Shown here: in pieces, positions 58,801-64,000 of the stretch | Position numbering within the stretch: position 1 is the stretch's first letter | Layout: every line of letters starts with the position of its first letter | From: Monoplex corrugatus | Lineage: Eukaryota; Mollusca; Gastropoda; Littorinimorpha; Ranellidae | Direction of reading: 5' to 3' | Length of the DNA stretch: 64,000 nucleotides | Assembly (NCBI GenBank): GCA_030674185.1 | Contig: JAPXFY010000026.1 | Span: 56,328,252-56,392,251, forward strand | Notes under the pieces: model-generated | Seen by the model: only the letters and a program-made list of their open reading frames with translations | Told to the model about the DNA's origin: nothing | Database searches by the model: none | Position numbers and translations under genes: made by a program

Positions 58801-59105
58801 GCAACAAGAACAATATCAACAAAATCAACTACAACAAAACAACTATCAGAACAACGAGAACAACACCAACAATGACAACCACAACAGTCTAAAACAACTA
58901 CAACGTCAACTGACCACGTGAGGGTCCAGATCCTGCATCATGACAATGGTTCTGACGTCATTATCGTAAACATGGCGCCAAAACTCGGTGATGCGGGAAG
59001 GGACTGGGGTCTTGGCCAGGATGAACTGAGACTTGCGGCGGTAGCCATCCACAAAAACCACGCTATCCAGACCTGACATGCTGTCCTCTTCATCGTCTTC
59101 GTCAC
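39223..59105 (-). CDS. Receptor-type protein tyrosine phosphatase, D2 pseudophosphatase domain and C-terminal tail (7 exons visible)
   Basis: Receptor tyrosine phosphatases are single-pass membrane proteins with one or two cytoplasmic PTP domains; D1 usually carries the activity and D2 is regulatory. The exons A to G read here give the D2 order seen in two-domain receptors: FILAKTPVPSRITEFWRHVY, NEYWP, FRLL, RQFQFHGW, VKQWQNHA, VLVHCRDGALCSG and EQYKFLYKILWDYI. The WPD loop reads WNP and the P-loop Arg is Cys, so catalysis should be lost. Exons E, F and G join in phase and add a ~300-residue tail ending SESD. D1, membrane span and ectodomain are expected right of the window. Orthology to a named vertebrate PTPR is not claimed. 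Confidence 0.85.
39942..40195 (-). repeat. Tandem copies of the exon G acceptor edge
   Basis: Three ~83-base units repeat the region around the exon G 3' splice site, including the intron end (tttctgaacag) and the first exon bases (agggtgacaggtatg). The middle decoy keeps an AG acceptor (ctgaacag|aggatgacaggtatg); others have aatag or aagag. A (CA)n patch varies in length between units. Confidence 0.85.
40300..40581 (-). repeat. Diverged ~65-base tandem repeat at the exon F donor edge
   Basis: In the sense direction, intron sequence starting at the exon F donor (gtatggtgcaccacctgacc) recurs about three more times in diverged form (tatggcgcaccgtttgtgac, gtatggcactctgcctgtga). No exon sequence is included beyond the last base or two. 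Confidence 0.6.
40582..40715 (-). CDS. Phosphatase exon F (tail)
   Basis: Acceptor tgtttcag; one base completes Pro with exon E's CC. EMSQRGVQPRDKGVGEWKKE, KRTAYQTVAPYRTPTAGMVS, GIPE, then donor GAAG|gtatgg. Phase is consistent on both sides. Juxta-domain tail rich in Lys/Arg; no domain recognised. Confidence 0.75.
40716..41150. other. Phosphatase intron, nothing recognised
   Basis: No exon or named repeat identified in this part of the intron between exons E and F. Confidence 0.5.
41160..42175 (+). mobile_element. Penelope-like element fragment
   Basis: Broken frames on + give VIKPADKGGAIVVWDRN, ARLLIKQHPVQSLFYSLPKI, PGRPIVSACKLPN, LFTLDVTSLYTSIPHSDGIK, SQISGVTMGTKMGPSYACLF and YKRYIDDGIGVTS. 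These are the conserved RT motifs of Penelope-like retroelements. At least three stops or frameshifts; the C-terminal GIY-YIG nuclease is not seen. Lies in a phosphatase intron, opposite to the gene. Confidence 0.88.
42176..43729. other. Phosphatase intron, nothing firmly recognised
   Basis: Contains a (CA)-rich patch at 42531-42580 and AT-rich sequence. cttctttcttctaaatacac near 43675 and cacttctttcac near 43803 flank a short LINE-like tail. No exon. Confidence 0.5.
43730..43800 (+). mobile_element. LINE 3' tail fragment
   Basis: tttagcgcttacatttgatt then gcgctatataagtaaa and (TTG)n, the kind of 3' end with simple-repeat tail seen in CR1/L2-type LINEs. Confidence 0.45.
43990..45095 (+). mobile_element. 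CR1/L2-like LINE fragment
   Basis: RT motif VPQGSVLGPVL, then HFYADD, followed by a 172-codon open frame (44305-44823): SVKNLGVTLDNTNSMQ, LILSHLDYCNALLTGLPASS, LSLHWLPVLKRTDYKLDTL and YTPSRTLRSTSETLFLHIPR, then SFAVSGPSAWNRL after a stop. The 3' end gatttagcgccgtataaata plus ATTATT matches LINE-type tails. Confidence 0.85.
45096..45812. other. Phosphatase intron with unknown repeat
   Basis: (TCAA)n at 45421-45440 followed by ~190 bases of unrecognised sequence (cgaacttgctcggctatcca). No exon on either strand. Confidence 0.5.
45813..45913 (-). CDS. Phosphatase exon E (end of D2)
   Basis: Acceptor ctgtccttag; EQYKFLYKILWDYINLPPCK, DDLQHHVWPPLDS plus two bases, then consensus donor gtgagt. EQYxFxYxxxxDYI is the C-terminal helix of PTP domains. 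It follows exon D in phase 0 (CNF-EQYKF). A stop would follow if the donor were not used. Confidence 0.88.
45965..46031. repeat. (TG)n microsatellite upstream of exon E
   Basis: In the phosphatase sense this is a (CA)n tract ending about 50 bases before the exon E acceptor. Confidence 0.95.
46068..46189. repeat. (GA)n microsatellite
   Basis: GA dinucleotide run of about 100 bases, continuing the compound tract. 46190-46604 beyond it holds nothing recognised. Confidence 0.95.
46605..46955 (-). mobile_element. RTE-like LINE fragment, copy 8
   Basis: MIEADTRRSTIRKIRKTIGN, then [20 protein letters not shown] and [19 protein letters not shown] with the (ATG)n tail. It is a slightly different subfamily (KVKDVLATTRDRY) from copies 1 to 6. 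Confidence 0.85.
46980..47515. repeat. Diverged ~50-base tandem repeat
   Basis: Repeated gaagactgtattatacgaag and tttaaataatcctgtatgaag motifs, about eleven diverged units. Confidence 0.8.
47516..48710. other. Phosphatase intron between exons D and E
   Basis: A ~95-base motif occurs twice (gggagataacggagcatgtg at about 47848 and gggagatactgagcgtgcat at about 47930). 48300-48640 may be part of an unidentified dispersed repeat. No exon. Confidence 0.45.
48711..48905 (-). CDS. Phosphatase exon D (D2 P-loop, degenerate)
   Basis: Acceptor gtggggacag; VKQWQNHASVDSTPVLVHCR, DGALCSGIFVALSLMASRME, EETLVSVYRTCRAIRKRCPR, AVCNF, donor gtaagt; 65 codons, phase 0 at both ends. The PTP signature HCxxGxxRSG reads HCRDGALCSG: the Cys is kept but the phosphate-binding Arg is Cys. 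In known families, changing this Arg abolishes catalysis, so this is a pseudophosphatase loop. Its first 37 bases are repeated seven times in the upstream intron. Confidence 0.93.
48906..49432 (-). repeat. Tandem array of the exon D acceptor plus first 37 exon bases
   Basis: Seven additional copies (near 48958, 49030, 49104, 49178, 49254, 49327, 49377) with a 72-76 base period. Each has gtggagtccacactggcatg and gttctgccactgcttcacct, that is the exon start, then the intron acceptor (tgtccccacaacacagctct in the + strand). The exonic part is almost invariant; intronic parts vary slightly (ccccacaac, tccataac). The last two copies are truncated. Confidence 0.95.
49433..49884. other. Intron stretch, nothing recognised
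   Basis: Includes ATC-rich low complexity at 49740-49860; a patch near 57120-57190 (aattcatcactcgtgac, atttgccagcaattatctg) resembles 49600-49660 and may be a shared unknown repeat. Confidence 0.4.
49885..50155 (+). mobile_element. RTE-like LINE fragment, copy 9
   Basis: [40 protein letters not shown] and [19 protein letters not shown] with tgatgatgatgat. The reading frame is open for 91 codons. 5'-truncated. Confidence 0.88.
50342..50878 (+). mobile_element. LINE ORF1-like (L1 ORF1p type) protein fragment
   Basis: Two frames joined by a shift near 50550. The first is charged and coiled-coil-like (EEKKENSEQELAKLNKS, NNKTDELSCVNGI); the second reads VPEDDRQTGDVCVKNLSKVF, then DQSILVRFLNRQKKDQITSN and SIDEDLKSVSFK. 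This resembles the RRM-plus-C-terminal-domain part of ORF1 proteins of LINEs, which bind element RNA. The adjoining ORF2 is not seen. Confidence 0.6.
51091..51346 (+). mobile_element. tRNA-headed SINE, copy 2
   Basis: gagtggcaggatggttcaga (box A-like) and ccagggttctattcc (box B-like) head, then a body shared with the reverse-strand element at 15195-15415 (cagtttgactggaaaatgga, gatcccacggcaatcgaaaa). Confidence 0.68.
51532..51738. repeat. (GA)n microsatellite
   Basis: GA dinucleotides with aaacatggagacga and ttgaatttgaga interruptions. 51739-52210 beyond holds nothing recognised. Confidence 0.95.
52228..52392 (-). CDS. Phosphatase exon C (WPD-loop region, degenerate, with Thr/Ala insert)
   Basis: After acceptor tttgcag (or tag six bases on): VRQFQFHGWNPYSVPQ, then a (ACA)n/(GCA)n-coded Thr/Ala tract (TTTTTAAAATT-like), SNGSGRYFGRSQQTTNTQ and SDLMG. 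QFQFHGW is the PTP WPD-loop lead-in; the catalytic Asp position is occupied in WNP by no acidic residue. About 30 residues are inserted between the loop and the LMGxVKQW helix compared with usual PTPs. The donor is uncertain: ATGGGG|gtgggc gives phase 0 into exon D; CAG|gtacca would not fit. Confidence 0.75.
52395..53290. repeat. 29-bp minisatellite in two opposed blocks (inverted array)
   Basis: From 52400 to 52800 the unit reads tttatggggtaaagatgaag gtcactaca; from 52905 to 53285 the same unit is in reverse complement (tgtagtgaccttcatctttc). The two blocks, about 13 units each, are separated by a ~105-base spacer. The array begins at the acceptor of phosphatase exon C. Confidence 0.93.
53291..53734. 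other. Intron stretch with AAT/ACA low complexity
   Basis: (AAT)n and (ACT)n runs near 53350-53395; nothing else recognised. Confidence 0.5.
53735..54790. repeat. GAC/GAT-rich cryptic minisatellite
   Basis: About 1 kb of aaagaggacaatgatgacgac-like units (~21 bases), diverging rightwards. Frames coding D/K/E-rich or S/L-rich peptides on either strand are composition artefacts. Confidence 0.9.
54816..54951 (-). CDS. Phosphatase exon B
   Basis: Acceptor tgtgtgtgcag, whose pyrimidine tract is a long (TG)n in sense. TAGLSRNEYWPTVGSRAWDP, YLLDLIDTSTEDTITIRTFR, LLHQH. The xxxYWP and TIRxFRL motifs place it in a PTP domain between the WRxV helix and the WPD loop. Donor cat|c-gtaccc is tentative (phase 1). 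Confidence 0.85.
54952..55198. repeat. (CA)n microsatellite abutting exon B acceptor
   Basis: CA repeats with AACA and ACGCA variants start one base outside the exon. Confidence 0.95.
55283..55548. mobile_element. Possible MITE-like element
   Basis: The ends are imperfect inverted repeats (ctgccaacctttgaag versus gggagggttggcggc). The body has a 12-base G run and cccctggcggggtcaggggg. No coding. Class not determined. Confidence 0.35.
55786..55838. repeat. (CA)n microsatellite
   Basis: Short CA repeat in the intron between phosphatase exons A and B. Confidence 0.95.
55870..56540. repeat. Diverged ~50-base repeat rich in ACGTCA
   Basis: Repeated taacgtcatgtgtcacatca and cgtcacttagtgggcacta motifs, about a dozen diverged units; many ACGTCA half-sites and one TGACGTCA near 55941. 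Confidence 0.8.
56578..57085. mobile_element. Possible non-autonomous DNA element
   Basis: Bounded by imperfect inverted ends (gtgcttaaaacaggaggagg on the left; cggcgttttaagccctgtac on the right). Internal aggggggggtccaggggcat. No ORF. Confidence 0.35.
57376..58495. repeat. 42-bp minisatellite (second type)
   Basis: About 26 units of ctttccttcttgactctatc, tgtgcatgctggggtttgtc, ta, with an alternate form using tgactgttttgtctacatgt. Unit length divisible by 3 creates open frames (CLLSFLTLSVHAG). Confidence 0.93.
58496..58914. other. Intron stretch, ACA-rich
   Basis: Part of it (gcgttcttgttctgttgtca, tgagcgctggtag) resembles the outer arm of the foldback at 60300-60682. No exon. Confidence 0.45.
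58915..59105 (-). CDS. Phosphatase exon A (start of visible D2)
   Basis: Acceptor ctgtccatcag; DEDDEEDSMSGLDSVVFVDG, YRRKSQFILAKTPVPSRITE, FWRHVYDNDVRTIVMMQDLD, PHV. VDGYxxxxxFIxxxxPxPxTxxxFWRxVxD is the conserved PTP substrate-recognition-side segment; LPxP-type TPVP and a short acidic insert fit a D2. The donor GTG|gtcagt leaves phase 0. Confidence 0.9.
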
Positions 59106-59395
59106 CTGATGGACAGATCAACGTGTGCACTGACGTCATCAGCCACGTCACCTGGTGAACAGACGAACATTGTGCACTCACCGTCAATATCTACGTCACC
59201 TAATGAACGGGCCCAGCTTGTACAATGACGTTAACATTACGTCCCCTGAGGAACAGAATAATGTGAGCACTGACGTCATCATCTACGTCACCTGATGAAT
59301 GGATCAACGAGTATGATCGATGTCATCATCTACGTCACCTGATGAACGGAACAAGTGCACTGACGTCATCATCTGCGTCACCTGATGCAAACTTA
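59106..59395 (-). repeat. Tandem copies of the exon A acceptor edge
   Basis: About six ~45-base units of, in sense, ccgttcatcag|gtgacgtagatgatgacgt, matching the real ctgtccatcag|gtgacgaagacgatgaagag. Most retain the AG. The exonic half has drifted into TGACGTCA-containing sequence (three perfect octamers). Confidence 0.88.
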
Positions 59396-60299
59396 TGCTA
59401 CCACGCCCCATGGTGATCAACATTCCAACATCTAGCATCCCCCCCACACTTCACTCCTGGTCCACAACCAACAACCACCAAAACATGTCAAAGAAATAAG
59501 TCGGGAAATCTGACAACTATAAGAACCGGTGCAAATGTACGAAGCGTGTTTGGTCCGTTAGCAATCTGCACCAACGTTCCCCACAACCATGACACAGAAA
59601 TGATATCTCTGGACACCACTAACACACCCTCTCCACTCTCTCTCTCTAAGAAAATCAATCATCCCCAATCAGCATAAATCACTCAACCTATTCTTTATCC
59701 ATCTGCAAAAACATAGCTATTATCTTAGCATGCTCATCACCTCTCTCCCAGTCACACTGCTTAGATGACACTCTTCACCCACAGCTCTTCCTCTCCTTGT
59801 TTTTTCAATCTCCTTAAAATTCTGTGGGGTTTGATTGAAAAAAAGCCCCCAAATATTCCATTCTGCATGGCCAGAGTCTGCGCAGTGTTACACTGAAGAC
59901 AGTACAACATCTTTTTGTGACAGAGGAGGGGTCTTTGTTTTTCCCCTACATGGTGAATTTCTGGCCCTTCCCTTCGCACTTATTTTTTTTGGGGTCAGAC
60001 AGTTGATGAGCTAGCATTTGATTGTGAAGTTAAGTTCCTGACGATCTTGGATTTTCCATAACGCAAAGCGCTTGAGCATTGTTCTAACCGAAAGACTGGT
60101 GTAACACTAACACTACTATCCTCCAGCAATAAAGTGTTTTGAAGTTTGAAGTCTGAAGTTTGCCTTTACCAGCGAGTTGATTGGCACGTTCATTTCTCCC
60201 TTCACACCAGTGTTTTGGGGACTGTAGATCAAAGCGAGCTTTCGCAATTGATCCTGTTCACTGCCTCGTGCCAGTCCAGAGATTTGACGCCATTTTTCA
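59396..60299. other. Non-genic stretch
   Basis: Intron of the phosphatase if the gene continues right. No exon or named repeat recognised. Confidence 0.5.
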
Positions 60300-60682
60300 C
60301 GAACCAGAAAAAACACGAAAGAATAATAAGAACGCATATTTAATACAACAAGACAAGACAGGCGCAAATTTTTGGCCATGGCCTTTGTCAAGCGTAAGAT
60401 TACAAACAAACAAACACCAGATACAAAAATTAGGAGAAAAAGACTGAAACTTCCCTGCTGCTCGGTCCAGTGTGTTTCTCCTACTTTTTGTATCTGCTGT
60501 TTGTTTTCTCACACTGGATAGAGCAGCAGGGAAGTTTCAGTCTTTTTCTCCAAATTTTTGTATCTGGTGTTTGTTTGTAATCTTACGCTTGACAAAGGCC
60601 AGTTGGCCGAAAATTTGTGATTGTCTTGTCTTGTTGTATTAAATATGCGTTCTTATTCTTCTTTTGTGTTTTTTCTGGTTCC
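60300..60682. mobile_element. Foldback element with ~170-base arms
   Basis: Left arm 60300-60472 (gaaccagaaaaaacacgaaa ... cggtccagtgtg) and right arm 60510-60682 are reverse complements with few mismatches. The 37-base spacer carries a partial extra copy (tttttgtatctgctgtttgt). The arm motif gacaaaggccagttggccga looks LINE-derived. Could be an inverted pair of SINE/LINE tails or a foldback transposon. Confidence 0.8.
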
Positions 60683-60730
60683 TGTTTGCTTGAACGCGGG
60701 CAGTTTTGGATTTCACTTTTCACGTTTTGT

Positions 60731-60822
60731 AATGGGTTCGTGGAGTCTGTCAGGATGAAGGCCTGTCTCTTTTATTTAATAAAGCTAACCACTTCAGAGC
60801 GTGCATAACTGACTCAATGTCC
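60731..60822. repeat. Duplicate of the mariner-insert junction
   Basis: tgggttcgtggagtctgtca through gcataactgactcaatgtc is the same as 61512-61603, which spans the junction between mariner sequence (first ~12 bases) and its inserted LINE segment. A secondary copy of that junction. Confidence 0.8.
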
Positions 60823-61290
60823 ATCATTAAACTGGAGACTTTCATATGTAGCACTTTGTGCAGTACACACAGACACACACACTAACTGTGTAACTGTGGA
60901 TGACAGTCGTGAAGATAGTTATTGTAGTTGACGTTGTGTGGCCATGAGATGTGGACTGGGGGGCGTGTGGCTGGCACTATGTCAGGTTTGTTGCTGCTGG
61001 CCTCCATCTGACCGCCTTCCTGTCTCCCTGTCTCCCGGTACTTGTTTAACTTTCACACACACACACACAAAACATACACAGATATATATATATATATATA
61101 TATATATACAGGGTGTTTCAAAAAGAATACGCCAAAATCATTACGCAGTTTTTTCAGGTCTATAGCATTGTAGTGGACTGAATCAGTGGTTATTTGATAG
61201 AGTAGTTATCAAAGTTTGATTGGGTGTCAGTTTCACCGCTGTCGTTAGTATAACTTCCGGTGCAGCTGAATTGTGGGAAGATCAATCAAA

Positions 61291-62197
61291 ATGGCGACTC
61301 CTCAGCAGAAGGCGTTTTGCGTGCTTGAGTTCGCGAAAACAAACGCCATTGTCACGGTGCAACGTGCTTTCAGAACAGAATTCGGCATTGATCCGCCCCA
61401 TCGTGAGAGCATTCGACGGTGGGTTAGACAGTTTAAAGAGAGTGGGTGTCTGTGCAAAGGAAAGAGTCCTGGAAGACCACGTGTTACAGAGGAGCAAGTG
61501 GAGAGGATTCATGATGGGTTCGTGGAGTCTGTCAGGATGAAGGCCTGTCTCTTTTATTTAATAAAGCTAACCACTTCAGAGCGTGCATAACTGACTCAAT
61601 GTCTCATGGCCACACAACGTCCTCTCAGAAGACACGACAAAGGCTCTTGTCTGTGCATTTGTTCTATCCCGTCTCGATTACTGTAATGCTCTTTTTTCTG
61701 GTTCCCCCTCTCATCTCATTAACAAACTTCAGAAAGTTCAAAATCATGCTGCCCGTCTCATCTTCCGCTCTTCAAAATTTAACCATGTTACGCCATTGCT
61801 CTGTTCTCTCCACTGGCTCCCTGTTCAGCAAAGAATATCTTACAAGATTGCCTGCCTCTGCTTCAAATCTATTGAGTCTTCCTGTCCTGAGTATCTCACC
61901 CATCTGTTACATCTCTACACGCCATCTCGAGCTTTGCGGTCCTCATCTGATACCCGTCTCTATAGTATCCCCATAGTCCGCACTAAAAGGTTTGGGCAGC
62001 GTTCTTTTTCCTATCAAGCTCCAACCATCTGGAATCAGTTACCTCGCTCTCTTAGATACTCACCCTCTCTGTCCACATTCAAACGCTCCCTCAAAACTCA
62101 CCTGTTTCCCAAAACTGGTAATCTCTGCCCCCTTCCCCCCATGTAATGTAATGGTGACATTATGGTGTCTTAGTGTCAATGTATTTGCATGTCATGC

Positions 62198-62229
<32 letters not shown>

Positions 62230-63199
62230 TGTGTGTGTGTGGGTGCTTCTGTGGGCGTGTGTGTGTGTGCTTGTGATTCTGGTTATATGTTTTGCCATTG
62301 TAAACGCCTAGGGCATTAATTTGATTAGGCGTACTAAATGTTCATAATAATAATAATAATAATAATAATAATTTGAGAGCAGCCCACGTAAGTCCGTACG
62401 TCGAGCAAGTCTTCAGCTTGCCATCCCTCATATCACTGTCTGGCATGTGTTAAAGAGACGATTACACATGAAACCATACAAACTAAGCCTCGTCCAAGCA
62501 CTTACTAATGATGACAAGGTGATGCGGAGGACATTCTGTGAGTCAATGCTGGAGATGGAGGAAGGTGATGAAACTCTCTTTTCACGTTTAGTTTTTAGTG
62601 ACGAAGCGACTTTCCATTTGAGCGGCACAGTCAATCGTCACAATGTGCGCATTTGGGGAACAGATCACCCACATGAAACTGTTGAGCATGAAAGAGATTC
62701 CCCTAAAGTGAACGTCTTCTGTGCTGTGTCTCAAGACAAGGTCTATGGTCCCTTTTTCTCTGAAGGAAACACCGTTACAGGACAAACCTATCTCGAAATG
62801 CTCCAAAACTGGCTATTCACTTTACTGCAAGCAGATTCGAATGACTTCATTTTTCAGCAAGATGGAGCACCACCCCATTGGCATCTCGGGGTTAGAGCTT
62901 ATCTGAATGAAAACGTGCCTCAGCGATGGATTGGGAGGAGAGGTGCTAAAGACCTTGCTCTCTGTGCTTGGCCTGCCAGATCCCCGGACCTCACTGTGTG
63001 TGACTTTTTCTTGTGGGGGTATGTTAAAGACCAAGTTTATGTTCCACCACTTCCAGCAAGTATCGATGACTTGAAAGATCGAATAACAGCTGCAATCAAC
63101 ACGGTGGACCGTGACATGCTGAGGCGCGTTTGGGAGGAATTCTCATATCGGCTTGATGTTGTCCGCGCTGCCGGTGGTGGCCACATTGAGCACTTATAA
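61291..63199 (+). pseudogene. mariner-like transposase, interrupted
   Basis: N-terminal part from the ATG at 61291: MATPQQKAFCVLEFAKTNAI, a helix-turn-helix (FKESGCLCKGKSPGRPRVTE) to DGFVE. After the insert: SPRKSVRRASLQ in frame with LHMKPYKLSLVQAL and on to GGGHIEHL and stop. The catalytic triad is visible as FSDEATFH, FQQDGAPPH and SPDLTVCDFFLWG; 46 residues separate the second and last Asp if the last is taken as in mariner (xxSD/xxCD). The right ORF (62447-63199) is intact; there is one stop (taa near 62451) only in the other frame. Function is lost by the insertion. Confidence 0.9.
61525..62371 (+). mobile_element. CR1/L2-like LINE fragment inside the mariner
   Basis: First ~80 bases are of unknown origin (also at 60731-60822). 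From about 61640: VLSRLDYCNALFSG, HAARLIFRSSKFNH, LCSLHWLPVQQRISYKIACL, YTPSRALRSSSDTRL, SFSYQAPTIWNQLPRSLRYS and LKTHLF, then an untranslated 3' end (aacgcctagggcattaattt) and (ATA)n tail at 62346-62371. Confidence 0.88.
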
Positions 63200-63317
63200 A
63201 ACATGAAATGAAACTTGAATGTATATACAACACATGTGTTCATGCTAGAGGTTTGTAATTTTTTTCGTTTTTGACACATCACGTGATGATTTTGGCGTAT
63301 TCTTTTTGAAACACCCT

Positions 63318-63318
<1 letters not shown>

Positions 63319-63355
<37 letters not shown>

Positions 63356-63642
63356 ATGTAAAAACATAAATATATATATGTAACTTTCCCCAATACATGT
63401 ATGTATATATGTATACATATACATATATATCTATACATATGTGTGTATATATATGTATATAGATAGATAGATACACAGATAGATAGATAGATAGATAGAT
63501 ACACAGATAGATAGATAGATAGATGGATGGATAGATAGATAAATAGATAGATAGATAGATAGATAGACAGATAGATAGATACACAGATACATAGATAGAT
63601 AGATACACAGATAGATAGATAGATAGATAGATAGATACATAC

Positions 63643-63684
<42 letters not shown>

Positions 63685-63690
63685 GGATGT
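63319..63690. repeat. (TA)n, (GATA)n compound microsatellite
   Basis: TA tract to about 63430, then tagatagatacacagatag units to 63690. ISLSIYL-type frames are artefacts. Confidence 0.95.
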
Positions 63691-64000
63691 GGGGGAGATG
63701 AAATTTAAGTTTTTTTAAAGTCATTTCCAACGAAGTGGGTAATGGTAATAGTTGTAAATTTCAATTCATAAAATCTATACTGATTTATTTGGACAAAGAT
63801 AGTGCATACATTATTCTCTCTCTCTCTCTCGTGATTTGATTCCGTCTCTCAGTGTTGTGTTGACGGTAATGTCTTTTTGTTGCCTTGAGCTTTCTTCTTT
63901 TCAAACAGACTGCTGAGAGAACCTGATTCGTGATATACGTAAATAGCAGTTTTGATTTCAGTGGATTGTTGGCTGTGTAGGCCTCTTCATGGTCGTCACA
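63691..64000. other. Right-edge stretch, nothing recognised
   Basis: Short (TC)n at 63813-63830; no exon could be supported. Confidence 0.5.

Larger units (their letters stand above)
61109..63318 (+). mobile_element. mariner/Tc1-superfamily DNA transposon, split by LINE insertion
   Basis: 33-base terminal inverted repeats (cagggtgtttcaaaaagaat... at 61109-61141; its reverse complement at 63286-63318), identical by eye. TA lies next to the left end; the right end is separated from TA by one G. Both flanks are (TA)n. Internal transposase is interrupted at about 61525-62371 by a CR1/L2-like fragment. Confidence 0.93.

Overview
The window looks like animal nuclear DNA, most likely from a lophotrochozoan and probably a marine gastropod. 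That assignment is inference: it rests on an animal-type GH9 cellulase split by long introns, a two-domain receptor tyrosine phosphatase, several non-LTR retrotransposon families, tRNA-headed SINEs and very dense micro- and minisatellites. There are no bacterial-style operons.

Two host genes can be reconstructed, both partial at their 5' ends, and they face each other tail to tail. On the + strand, seven exons (4730-33034) encode the C-terminal three quarters of a glycoside hydrolase family 9 endoglucanase, ending at a stop at 33034. On the - strand, seven exons (59105 down to 39223) encode the second phosphatase domain (D2) and C-terminal tail of a receptor-type protein tyrosine phosphatase, ending at a stop at 39223. 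The D2 has lost both its WPD aspartate and its P-loop arginine, so it should be a pseudophosphatase. No functional link between the two genes is visible.

Mobile DNA fills much of the rest. (i) A full-length 1077-codon R2/NeSL/HERO-type retrotransposon (restriction-like endonuclease class) lies directly behind a 5'-truncated near-identical copy, the pair sitting in a 40-bp minisatellite; an older decayed copy lies at 6809-8590. (ii) About ten 5'-truncated copies of an RTE-like LINE end in (TGA)n. (iii) A complete but decayed 3.1-kb RTE-type element with 9-bp target duplications is nested inside another LINE (23900-29650). (iv) There are Penelope-like, CR1/L2-like and ORF1p-like fragments, SINEs, a 123-bp palindrome and a large foldback. 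(v) A mariner/Tc1-superfamily transposon (61109-63318) is split by a CR1-like insertion.

The most unusual theme concerns exon edges. At least four exons in the two genes have their own 3' splice site plus the first bases of the exon copied into tandem arrays inside the upstream intron. The extreme case is a 46-bp minisatellite of about 53 units before GH9 exon 5; the clearest is seven decoy copies before the phosphatase P-loop exon. Several other splice junctions sit directly against (TG)n or (CA)n tracts. A 4.5-kb 42-bp minisatellite (33290-37850) separates the two genes, and its interior looks like unpolished long-read consensus.
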